NCBI GenBank assembly: GCA_964482535.1
Contig: CAYZXU010000066.1
Coordinates: 1 to 13,316 of the forward strand
Direction of reading: 5' to 3'
DNA: 13,316 nt
Source of the DNA: CAYZXU01 sp964482535
Lineage (GTDB): Bacteria > Desulfobacterota > Desulfobacteria > Desulfobacterales > BuS5
In this document: positions 6,827-12,855 of the stretch, in pieces
How the letters are laid out: each line of letters begins with the position of its first letter
Position numbering within the stretch: the stretch's first letter is position 1
The notes under the pieces: model-generated
Seen by the model: only the letters and a program-made list of their open reading frames with translations
The model's database searches: none
Told to the model about the DNA's origin: nothing
Translations under genes and position numbers: made by a program

Positions 6827-7863
6827 AAATGAACAATACTTGAAGCAGGCACAAGAAGCACTTTTTCCTTTAATTCAGGCAGCTCTTTTCTTAAAATCTC
6901 ATAAGTAACAGTGTGGGGATGAGCTATGCCAACGGCCTCACCATGTTCTCTGGCAATATGAACAAGACTTTTCAACTGTCTCTTGATAAACTCGGGGGAC
7001 TGGACATGATCAATGAACACATCTCTTTGCGCAAAAGGGATGTGCAGCAGACGGGCTGAAGGTTTGCAAAGGCTTTTAGGTGTTGTGCGGCTGTCAATAA
7101 AAAAAAACCCGCGTTTTTTTAAAACAGAAAAAATTTGATACATCTGATCTGATTCCGTTGTCATTCTGGAGCCCATATGGTTATTTACACCTTTTACAAA
7201 AGGGACTATATCCAAATTTTTTTCAAGCTGTGTGATTAACTGGTCAGGAGTCATTGAAACAAGCAGGGAACCGGGACCTGAATCAATTTCAGGGTATTCC
7301 ACAGGTTCCATGGGAAGGTGCAGCATCACCTCAACCCCTTTTTTATGCGCCATCACGGCAATTTCACGCTGGTGGGGGCTATATGGAAGCATTGACAGAG
7401 TCATAACCGCATCAAGAGCTAAAAATTTTTCAACTATTATCCTGTCATAACCGATATCATCAATAATAATTGCCACCATCGGTTTTTTTTCTGGTTTTAT
7501 ACTTTTAGTTTTGCCGGGCAAAATATTTTTTGATTTTTCAACCGGTTTCTTTCTTTTGAGATCCTCTTTGGGATAAATTTCAAAAACAGGCAGATGCTTA
7601 ACAGGCTGCTCAGCGACAAAATTTTTTTTCCCATTTTGTTTAAAAGGTTCTCTATCTGTTTTATGCACTGTCCGATGCAAAAAATATCCGGCAGCAAGAA
7701 CAAAAAGTATAAGCAGTATTAACCCGACAAAAGCCTTTTTTATGGTATTTTGATTAATATTCTTCTTTTTTACACTCTTTTTTTTATATTTTTTTCCTGT
7801 GGGTTTTTTCCTTGCAGGTTTTTTTCCTCCGGACGCTTTCTTCTTTTCTTTTTTTTTTGCCAT
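6823..7863 (-). CDS. yibQ: Divergent polysaccharide deacetylase family protein (YibQ/DUF610)
   Basis: Membrane-anchored protein of 346 residues. A very Lys-rich cytoplasmic tail (1-40) leads to one transmembrane segment (about 43-62), a charged linker (about 63-126) and the Polysacc_deac_2 domain (about 127-346). Family motifs seen are VAIIIDDIG, the HLPMEP stretch, GVNNHMGSRMT, FFIDSRTT and VGIAHPH. The retained Asp and His residues suggest a metal-binding deacetylase-like fold acting in the periplasm. Its exact reaction is not established for the family. It is the last gene of the ftsE-ftsX-envC-ctpA cluster, 156 bp after ctpA; in E. coli yibQ also sits beside envC. I chose ATG at 7863. An in-frame TTG directly before it (7866) is possible, and the nearest purine-rich site (GGAAAG) is 15-18 nt away and does not decide. 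Codons 2-5 contain an A10 run. The TAA stop overlaps the TAG of the convergent receptor gene. Confidence 0.9.
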   Translation of the reverse strand: MAKKKEKKKASGGKKPARKKPTGKKYKKKSVKKKNINQNTIKKAFVGLILLILFVLAAGYFLHRTVHKTDREPFKQNGKKNFVAEQPVKHLPVFEIYPKEDLKRKKPVEKSKNILPGKTKSIKPEKKPMVAIIIDDIGYDRIIVEKFLALDAVMTLSMLPYSPHQREIAVMAHKKGVEVMLHLPMEPVEYPEIDSGPGSLLVSMTPDQLITQLEKNLDIVPFVKGVNNHMGSRMTTESDQMYQIFSVLKKRGFFFIDSRTTPKSLCKPSARLLHIPFAQRDVFIDHVQSPEFIKRQLKSLVHIAREHGEAVGIAHPHTVTYEILRKELPELKEKVLLVPASSIVHF

Positions 7864-7952
7864 CAATATAGTTTTATACTTTCCTTTTTCTGCTGTTCTT
7901 TATAACGCCCATGCCCTGACAGGCACAACAAAAAATAAAATTAGTAAAATTC

Positions 7953-7987
7953 CTTAATTCATAATTCATAATTCATAATTCATAATT
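7953..7987. repeat. 7-bp tandem repeat between ctpA and yibQ
   Basis: Four perfect copies of CATAATT (7960-7987) are preceded by one copy with a single mismatch (7953-7959), giving five units in the 156 bp spacer. It lies upstream of yibQ in the direction of transcription, about 90 bp before its start. A unit of 7 bp is prone to copy-number change by slippage. No coding function is seen. Confidence 0.85.
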
Positions 7988-8019
7988 TTTATATAAGATT
8001 ATTCATGGTGTGCAAAAAA

Positions 8020-9390
8020 TCAAGTCTGTAAATCCTTAAATATGTCATAACCGATTAAAATTTCAAGGGCCCGCATTACCTGATTGTCTTTCATCAGCCT
8101 TTCAAGTTCTATTGGTCCGTGTCTGTATCCTGTCTCAAGGGCTTTTGATTCCTCTTTGCTGTTATTTTTTTCTTTTTGTTCAGTTTTTTCCCCATCCTTT
8201 TTATCGGGCTCAGCATTTAAATGATTCTTCAAGTCCTTTTCTTTACGGATTCTTCTATCAGTTCCTTCATCCTTTTCTTCATCGAGTACCTTGTATTTCA
8301 GCGTTATATCCGGTTCAATCCCTTTTGCCTGTATGGAACTGCCGCTTGGCGTGTAATATCTTGCAATGGTAAATTTAAGCCCGTAACCATCCCTGAGTGC
8401 ATTGACTGTCTGAACGGATCCTTTCCCAAAAGAAGTTGTGCCGAGAATGAGCGCTCTTTTATTATCCTGAAGCGCTCCTGCAACTATTTCAGATGCGCTG
8501 GCGCTGCCGCCGTTTATCAGCAGCACAATAGGATAATTACGATTCTTGTTCCCGGACCTGGCCTTGTAAACCTTATGCTCCTGTTTTCTGCCTCTCATGG
8601 AAACTATTATGCCATCTTCAAGAAAAACATCAGACACCATTATGGACTGTGGAAGCAAACCTCCGGGATTATCACGAAGATCAAGAATCAACCCTTTCAG
8701 AGGCATGTCCTGGGACTCCAGTTTTACAAGGTTGTCTATCAAATCTCCAGCAGTATTATCCTGAAAATTTGTAATTCTCAAATAACCGTAGCCAGGCTTT
8801 AAAGTTGCAGCCCTTATACTTTCAATGGGTATAATAGCACGGACAAGTTTATGATCCAGTGGTTCAGGAACATCTTTCCGCACTACTGTTATTACAACAG
8901 GAGTGCCTTTCTTGCCCCTCATTTTTTTTACAGCTTCCCAGAGCATCATATCCTTTGTGGACTCGCCATCCACTTTAACAATAATATCCTGTGCCTTTAT
9001 ACCTGCCCTATGCGCAGGCGTGCCCTCAATGGGCGAAATAACAGTTAACAGCCCATGATTCATTGTTATTACAATTCCTATACCTCCAAACTCTCCTTTG
9101 GTTCCGATCTGCAGCTCTTCAAAGGCTTCAGGAGGAAGAAACGAGGAGTGCGGGTCAAGGCTGCCAACCATGCCCTGAATAGCATTTTGAATTAATTCCT
9201 TTGCATCAACAGGATCAACATAATTCTTTTCCACAATCTCTATAACATCCGTAAAAAGCTTAAGACCATCATATGTCTCTTTTCCGTCTGCCCGTATATC
9301 CTTTTGAAAACCTGATCCTACAATAAAAGATATAACCGCCACGGCTATCAGCAAGCACAGTTTATTATATTTATTTTTCACAATGGACAT
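8020..9390 (-). CDS. ctpA: C-terminal processing protease (PDZ-S41 family)
   Basis: Periplasmic serine protease anchored or exported through an N-terminal hydrophobic segment (about residues 10-27). Numbering from the upstream ATG at 9396: cap/N-terminal helices 40-90 with GMVGSLDPHSSFL, a PDZ domain about 100-175 (GGIGIVI, AGIKAQDIIVKVDG), and an S41 core with GLILDLRDNPGGLL and GGSASASEIVAGALQDNKRA. The catalytic pair is probably Ser300 and Lys325 (TSFGKGSVQT), with the 25-residue spacing usual for the family. A highly charged Lys/Glu-rich linker (about 372-420) precedes the conserved tail. The start is set at ATG 9390, not ATG 9396, because GGAGG lies 7 nt before 9390 but runs almost directly into 9396. 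It begins 30 bp after the envC stop. Its place between envC and yibQ suggests turnover of cell-wall hydrolases or their regulators, as for other Ctp/Prc enzymes; the substrate here is inference. Confidence 0.95.
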   Translation of the reverse strand: MSIVKNKYNKLCLLIAVAVISFIVGSGFQKDIRADGKETYDGLKLFTDVIEIVEKNYVDPVDAKELIQNAIQGMVGSLDPHSSFLPPEAFEELQIGTKGEFGGIGIVITMNHGLLTVISPIEGTPAHRAGIKAQDIIVKVDGESTKDMMLWEAVKKMRGKKGTPVVITVVRKDVPEPLDHKLVRAIIPIESIRAATLKPGYGYLRITNFQDNTAGDLIDNLVKLESQDMPLKGLILDLRDNPGGLLPQSIMVSDVFLEDGIIVSMRGRKQEHKVYKARSGNKNRNYPIVLLINGGSASASEIVAGALQDNKRALILGTTSFGKGSVQTVNALRDGYGLKFTIARYYTPSGSSIQAKGIEPDITLKYKVLDEEKDEGTDRRIRKEKDLKNHLNAEPDKKDGEKTEQKEKNNSKEESKALETGYRHGPIELERLMKDNQVMRALEILIGYDIFKDLQT

Positions 9391-9397
9391 ATACATT

Positions 9398-9402
9398 CCT
9401 CC
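9398..9402 (-). promoter_or_regulatory. ctpA ribosome binding site that decides the start
   Basis: The minus strand reads GGCGGAGGA directly before ATG 9396. The GGAGG core leaves 1 nt to that ATG but 7 nt to the next in-frame ATG at 9390. Normal Shine-Dalgarno spacing therefore favours 9390, shortening the protein by two residues. Confidence 0.65.
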
Positions 9403-9420
9403 GCCTTTTTTTAAATTTTG

Positions 9421-10863
9421 TCAGCCTTGTTTAATCCATTTAAGGGGGTCTTCAGGTTTCCCATGATGACGAACTTCAAAATGAAGTTTCGAACCTGACA
9501 TTGAACCTGTATCCCCTACTGTGGCAATAACTTCACCGGATTCCACACTATCACCTTTTGCCTTAAAAAGCTCTTCCACATGTGCATAAAGCGTATAGTA
9601 GTTGTATCCATGATCTACTATTATCATATTACCATAACCTTTAAACCAGCTTGCATAAAGGACCTTCCCTCTGTATACGGAATGAACCGGTTCTCCCTTG
9701 TCAGCCCTGATATCTATTCCGCTTCTAAAACGAACAATATTATATTTTAAATCCCTGTATTCGCCAAAAAAAGAGATTATGCTACCCTTAACAGGTTTTT
9801 GAAGCAAGCCCTTAAAAACAGTGAACGGTTTTTGAGCGGTATTGTCAACCTGCAGTGGATGATAAACCTCTTCTTCAAAAGATTTAATTGTAATATCAAG
9901 CTGTTTTGCAGCTTTCCTTAAAGATTCAATAGCTGCCAGCTCTAAAGATTTTTTCTGCCTGATCATTAAGAGCAGCCCAGCTTTCTCATCTCTTTTCAAA
10001 ATCATTATGTTAGTCTGACTTTCATAATCTTTTTCAAGAAGAGCTATTTTGCCCTTTCTGGTGTTTAAATCCGTCAGCAAACTGTGCAGCCTTATTTTTT
10101 CCTGGGATAGTTTTGTCTGCGAATATGCATCATATTCAAGTATTTTTTCAAGCGCCTTTTTTCTTTGAATAAAATCATACATGGATTCAGCAGATGCAAG
10201 TATGTTAATTTTACCTATACGTTCAATTTTATAAAGGGCAGTCAACCGCGCGGAAGAAAATTTTTCCAGCTCTTTAATCCCCTCCTCTATACTCGCTGCT
10301 TCATCTTCAGCAGCCTTTATTTTTTTTTTTAATGTTTCCAACTCTGATCTTAAGGCAGCGGCCTGCTTTCCGGCCTTGTCAAGGCTATGCTCAACATCAT
10401 TTAAGCTATCAATAATGTCCGTCTCTTTTTGAGTAAAAGAAATAACCCTTGCCCTGCGTTCCTTAATTTCCCTGTCAATACCATCTGTATTACTTTTAAC
10501 CTGGCCGATATTTCTGTTGCCTTTTCCAAAAATATCCTCTTTCTCCATACTGTTTAAATATATTATTTTCAGATACTTCTCTTTATTGCGGACATAACCG
10601 ATTTTATCTTTATAACATATTTTAAGCCACCCGTTTAGATGTTTTAAAATCTTGAACCTCGCTCCTTTATGGATCTTCATTATTGGAGTATTTTTTGTTT
10701 CAGGACCCGGACGCATATTAAGCTGCCTTGCTTTAACTATGCCTGTCTCATCTGTTTGTTCCACTGAAAGCACAGGTTGACAGGTTATAAGCATAACGGC
10801 TGCACAAAAAATAATCCTGGAAAATAAATGTCGGCATATATTATGCCTGAAAAATATCAACAT
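9421..10863 (-). CDS. envC: EnvC-like murein hydrolase activator: SH3b, coiled coil, degenerate LytM (M23)
   Basis: Secreted 480-residue protein. The signal sequence covers about 1-33. A bacterial SH3-like domain follows (about 41-100: ARQLNMRPGP, GWLKICYKDKIGYV), then a long coiled coil (about 125-335) and a C-terminal LytM/M23 fold (about 355-478). In the LytM part the zinc motif HxGxD reads RSGID (Arg380, Asp384) and the HLH motif reads KLH (Lys459, His461), while YAH (His428) remains. Two expected histidines are thus replaced, so it is probably not a peptidase but an activator of N-acetylmuramoyl-L-alanine amidases, as known for E. coli EnvC. The SH3b domain is absent from E. coli EnvC. 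FtsX, encoded just upstream, would be its inner-membrane recruiter. The ATG at 10863 follows AAGGTGA at 9 nt. An A11 run in codons for LKKKI (about 178-182) is slippage-prone. Role is well supported by context and domains. Confidence 0.9.
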   Translation of the reverse strand: MLIFFRHNICRHLFSRIIFCAAVMLITCQPVLSVEQTDETGIVKARQLNMRPGPETKNTPIMKIHKGARFKILKHLNGWLKICYKDKIGYVRNKEKYLKIIYLNSMEKEDIFGKGNRNIGQVKSNTDGIDREIKERRARVISFTQKETDIIDSLNDVEHSLDKAGKQAAALRSELETLKKKIKAAEDEAASIEEGIKELEKFSSARLTALYKIERIGKINILASAESMYDFIQRKKALEKILEYDAYSQTKLSQEKIRLHSLLTDLNTRKGKIALLEKDYESQTNIMILKRDEKAGLLLMIRQKKSLELAAIESLRKAAKQLDITIKSFEEEVYHPLQVDNTAQKPFTVFKGLLQKPVKGSIISFFGEYRDLKYNIVRFRSGIDIRADKGEPVHSVYRGKVLYASWFKGYGNMIIVDHGYNYYTLYAHVEELFKAKGDSVESGEVIATVGDTGSMSGSKLHFEVRHHGKPEDPLKWIKQG

Positions 10864-10870
10864 TAAAAAA

Positions 10871-10917
10871 AATCACCTTACACGAATCACCTTATTCAAA
10901 TCACCTTATTGAAATCA
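10871..10917 (-). repeat. Triplicated Shine-Dalgarno-like 14-bp repeat ahead of envC
   Basis: AATCACCTTA occurs at 10871-10880, 10885-10894 and 10899-10908, with a partial AATCA at 10913-10917, all in exact 14 bp register. On the transcribed minus strand each unit reads TAAGGTGATT, which is complementary to part of the 16S rRNA anti-Shine-Dalgarno tail. Only the copy nearest the start (10871-10880) has usable spacing to the envC ATG. The repeats fill most of the 70 bp ftsX-envC gap. Confidence 0.8.
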
Positions 10918-10933
10918 ACTGGGCGATTAACAA

Positions 10934-11812
10934 TCATGTTTTTAAAATATGCTTTAATGATATCAAACAGCCAAGCCACCCTACTATCATGCTGCATAGT
11001 ATGATTTCGCACAACACTTTAATGGAAAGAAAGTCTACTATAACAAATTCTGAAGTAAACCCCTGTCCGACATTTGAAGATATAAAACAAAAAATTATAT
11101 ATAAAAATGCAAGACCGATTGCACCCCCAATAGCCCCATATATTAAACCTTCAATATAAAAAGGAGCCTTAATAAAACCGTCAGATGCCCCCACTATTCT
11201 TATTATCTCAATCTCTTCACGCCTGGAATAAAACACAAGCCTGATAGTATTTGCCACAATTAAAACTGCGGCCATAAAAAAAAGAGCACACATGGCATAT
11301 CCCAGCAGCTTAAGCAGCTTAAAAATATTGGAAAAACGTCCAAGCCATCTTTGACCGTATTCAACTTCCTCAACATTAGAAATCATCTCTATCTCAGAAG
11401 CCAAAAGTTCAATTCTCTCCCCGGTCTGGGATAACGGGATCATCCTTATTTCAAAAGCATCAGGAAGTGGGTTTTTATTAAGGTTGTCAAATAATGATGA
11501 CTGACGTTCCATCCTGTTTTTCAGGTATTTCAAAGCTTCATCTTTCGATATAAACCTGATGTCCTGCACTCCGTACATTTCAAGAATCTTGCTCCTTATT
11601 TCCTGAATCGATTCACCGGCAGCATCAGACTCAAGATAAGCCATTATCTTTACGCCTTCTTTCCAGTTATTCATTATATTATTCGCATTTACAAAAAAAA
11701 GCACGAGAGCGCTGACTATAAAAACAGAAAGGGCTATGGTTATTATTGTAATTGTATTTAGAAATCTATGTTGCAGGATGTCATTAACTGCACGCTTAAA
11801 AAAAATTAACAT
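10934..11812 (-). CDS. ftsX: Cell division ABC transporter permease-like protein FtsX
   Basis: Inner-membrane partner of FtsE, 292 residues, near the family's usual length. Topology is classical: TM1 about 20-42, a periplasmic loop about 43-168 that contains the region recruiting EnvC or other hydrolase regulators, TM2 about 169-190, a cytoplasmic segment YSRREEIEIIRIVGASDGFIKAPF (conserved in FtsX), TM3 about 219-245 and TM4 about 264-285. The complex does not transport a solute; it uses ATP to drive cell-wall hydrolase activation at the septum. ATG 11812 follows AAAGG at 9 nt. It lies 87 bp after ftsE and 70 bp before envC, all on the minus strand. Its first residues MLIFF and the T8 tract before its ATG resemble those of envC. 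Confidence 0.95.
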   Translation of the reverse strand: MLIFFKRAVNDILQHRFLNTITIITIALSVFIVSALVLFFVNANNIMNNWKEGVKIMAYLESDAAGESIQEIRSKILEMYGVQDIRFISKDEALKYLKNRMERQSSLFDNLNKNPLPDAFEIRMIPLSQTGERIELLASEIEMISNVEEVEYGQRWLGRFSNIFKLLKLLGYAMCALFFMAAVLIVANTIRLVFYSRREEIEIIRIVGASDGFIKAPFYIEGLIYGAIGGAIGLAFLYIIFCFISSNVGQGFTSEFVIVDFLSIKVLCEIILCSMIVGWLGCLISLKHILKT

Positions 11813-11867
11813 TAAAAAAAACCTTTAGAGTTCGCACAAAACAAGTTCACAATTTTAAGTATTGAGG

Positions 11868-11885
11868 CGCCTGGCCGGCAAGGCG
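11868..11885. other. Small GC-rich hairpin between ftsE and ftsX
   Basis: CGCCT (11868-11872) and AGGCG (11881-11885) form a 5 bp inverted repeat around an 8 nt GC-rich loop. It is a striking GC island in an AT-rich spacer. No U-tract follows on the minus strand, so it is not a classical terminator; a minor mRNA structure between the two genes is the most that can be said. Confidence 0.35.
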
Positions 11886-11899
11886 GGATGCATCAACCC

Positions 11900-12589
11900 T
11901 TAACTTGTCAAAGATGACTGCAGGCTGCCTTGCTTTAGATAGATAATTCTGCCGCCTGCTTTTTTTATCAGTTCCCTGTTGTGGGTCACCACTATAACTG
12001 TTGTCCCGCGTGTATGAAATTTTTTCAGCAAATCAAAAATTATCTCGGCAGATTCCGGATCAAGGCTGCCGGTGGGCTCATCAGCAAGAATTATTTTAGG
12101 AGCTCCAACAACAGCCCTTGCAACTGCTACCCTTTGCTGTTCACCTCCTGACAGGCTTAGAGGGTAAGAATTTTGCCGTTCTTCCATACCCACTGTTCTG
12201 AGAACACTTCTCACTTTTTTCTGAATCAACCGCTGTTTCTTACCCATTATTTCAAGCACAATAGCCACATTATCAAATACTGTTTTTGTGGGGATAAGTT
12301 TATAATCCTGAAAGATTATCCCAAATTTTCGTCTTAGTACAGGAACTTTTTTTCGTGAAATTCTGGAAAGGTTCATACCGTCTATTAATACCTGACCTTC
12401 GGACACAGGTGTTCCCAGATATAAAATATTCAGCAGAGTTGTTTTACCCGCACCGCTGGGACCGTTTATAAAAACAAATTCATTTTTATTAATATCAAGG
12501 CTAATGTCCACGAGAGCATGCTTTGAACCATAACGCCTGCTAACATGGAACAAGCGGATAATGGGACTGTTTTCATTACTTTCCATCAT
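11900..12589 (-). CDS. ftsE: Cell division ATP-binding protein FtsE
   Basis: Cytoplasmic ATPase of the FtsEX complex, 229 residues, normal family length. Seen in order: Walker A GPSGAGKT (43-50), Q-loop IIFQDYKLIPTKTVFDNVA (Gln94; the DYKLIPTKTV pattern is typical of FtsE), ABC signature LSGGEQQRVAVARAV (146-160), Walker B IILADEP (166-172) and the switch His203 in VTHN. All catalytic motifs are intact. It is the first gene of the ftsE-ftsX-envC-ctpA-yibQ run and diverges from pyrE. Two ATGs are adjacent (12589 and 12586); an AGGGA site about 7 nt upstream favours the first. A candidate promoter lies 50-80 bp upstream. Confidence 0.97.
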   Translation of the reverse strand: MMESNENSPIIRLFHVSRRYGSKHALVDISLDINKNEFVFINGPSGAGKTTLLNILYLGTPVSEGQVLIDGMNLSRISRKKVPVLRRKFGIIFQDYKLIPTKTVFDNVAIVLEIMGKKQRLIQKKVRSVLRTVGMEERQNSYPLSLSGGEQQRVAVARAVVGAPKIILADEPTGSLDPESAEIIFDLLKKFHTRGTTVIVVTHNRELIKKAGGRIIYLKQGSLQSSLTS

Positions 12590-12628
12590 ATTAAATCCCT
12601 GCCTGCTTCTTTACTCACTGGTTTTGCA

Positions 12629-12658
12629 TTGACTCGGTATATATATACCTGATATGTT
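12629..12658 (+). promoter_or_regulatory. Candidate sigma-70 promoter toward pyrE
   Basis: TTGACT (12629-12634) and TATGTT (12653-12658) are separated by 18 bp. A start near 12665 would give a leader of about 190 nt containing the hairpin at 12701-12754. The spacer holds the perfect palindrome GGTATATATATACC. Confidence 0.45.
12636..12649. promoter_or_regulatory. Perfect 14-bp palindrome inside overlapping divergent promoters
   Basis: GGTATATATATACC equals its own reverse complement. It sits between the -35 and -10 of the pyrE-facing promoter and contains the -10 of the ftsE-facing promoter, an ideal place for a repressor acting on both. The alternating TA core could also simply aid DNA melting. 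The binding factor is unknown. Confidence 0.45.
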
Positions 12659-12670
12659 TTTTTAGTTCAA
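12642..12670 (-). promoter_or_regulatory. Candidate sigma-70 promoter for the ftsE cluster
   Basis: On the minus strand TTGAAC (12670-12665) and TATATA (12647-12642) are spaced by 17 bp. The start would be near 12635, giving a leader of about 45 nt before ftsE. It overlaps the opposite pyrE-facing promoter. The -35 hexamer is identical to the one proposed upstream of the binding protein/kinase pair. Confidence 0.45.
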
Positions 12671-12673
12671 GGA

Positions 12674-12712
12674 GTGCTTTCACTGGTTTTCCTTGCAAAC
12701 AGCCTCCACTGA
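12674..12712 (+). CDS. Possible 12-codon leader peptide upstream of pyrE
   Basis: An open frame GTG...TGA would encode VLSLVFLANSLH. Its stop (12710-12712) falls within the 5' arm of the terminator-like hairpin, so a ribosome translating it would block the stem. AAGGAG (12669-12674) lies just upstream but touches the GTG; an internal CTG at 12683 is better spaced but a rare start. This is weak evidence and may be coincidence. Confidence 0.2.
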   Translation: MLSLVFLANSLH

Positions 12713-12754
12713 ATCCCATTAGAAATGCTTCTTCCATTTCAGTGGAGGCTTTTT
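12701..12754 (+). terminator. Terminator-like hairpin in the pyrE leader (possible attenuator)
   Basis: AGCCTCCACTGAA (12701-12713) pairs perfectly with TTCAGTGGAGGCT (12738-12750), a 13 bp stem with a 24 nt loop, followed by a T tract to 12754. Only the plus strand has the T tract, so it would stop transcription heading toward pyrE, about 100 bp before the gene. No plus-strand gene precedes it, so attenuation of pyrE or the end of a short RNA are the natural readings. Confidence 0.6.
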
Positions 12755-12841
12755 ACCTGATAATGTCCATAAAATCAACAATTTCTTATTATTCATCAAG
12801 ACTAAAGCTCAAAATAGCTTAAGGTTTTGATTATATCCGGC

Positions 12842-12848
12842 AAAAGGA
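12842..12848 (+). promoter_or_regulatory. pyrE ribosome binding site that decides the start
   Basis: AAAAGGA lies 7 nt before GTG 12856. The overlapping ATG at 12854 is out of frame and quickly meets a stop, and an in-frame TTG farther upstream (12826) has no comparable site. GTG is therefore the preferred pyrE start. Confidence 0.7.
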
Positions 12849-12855
12849 TGTTAAT

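Noticed and set aside
7953..7987. CRISPR-like repeat
   Set aside because: Units are 7 bp and directly adjacent with no spacers; this is a simple tandem repeat.
8221..8802. Plus-strand open frame of 193 codons
   Set aside because: It is antisense to the ctpA catalytic core. The product is compositionally odd, rich in Cys, Phe and Ser, and is a mirror of the real gene.
10770..10863. Lipoprotein signal in the EnvC-like protein (LITC near residue 28)
   Set aside because: The residues before the Cys do not fit the usual lipobox (Ala/Ser then Gly/Ala). An ordinary signal peptide cleaved near residue 33 fits better.
10871..10917. Mini CRISPR or iteron array
   Set aside because: 14 bp period with 10 bp repeat cores and 4 bp gaps is too short for CRISPR. 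There is no replication gene nearby, and the copy next to the ATG acts as the ribosome site.
12701..12750. Hairpin as terminator or mobile-element end for the minus strand
   Set aside because: On the minus strand no T tract follows the stem, and it lies upstream of ftsE rather than after a gene. No matching second inverted end was seen.
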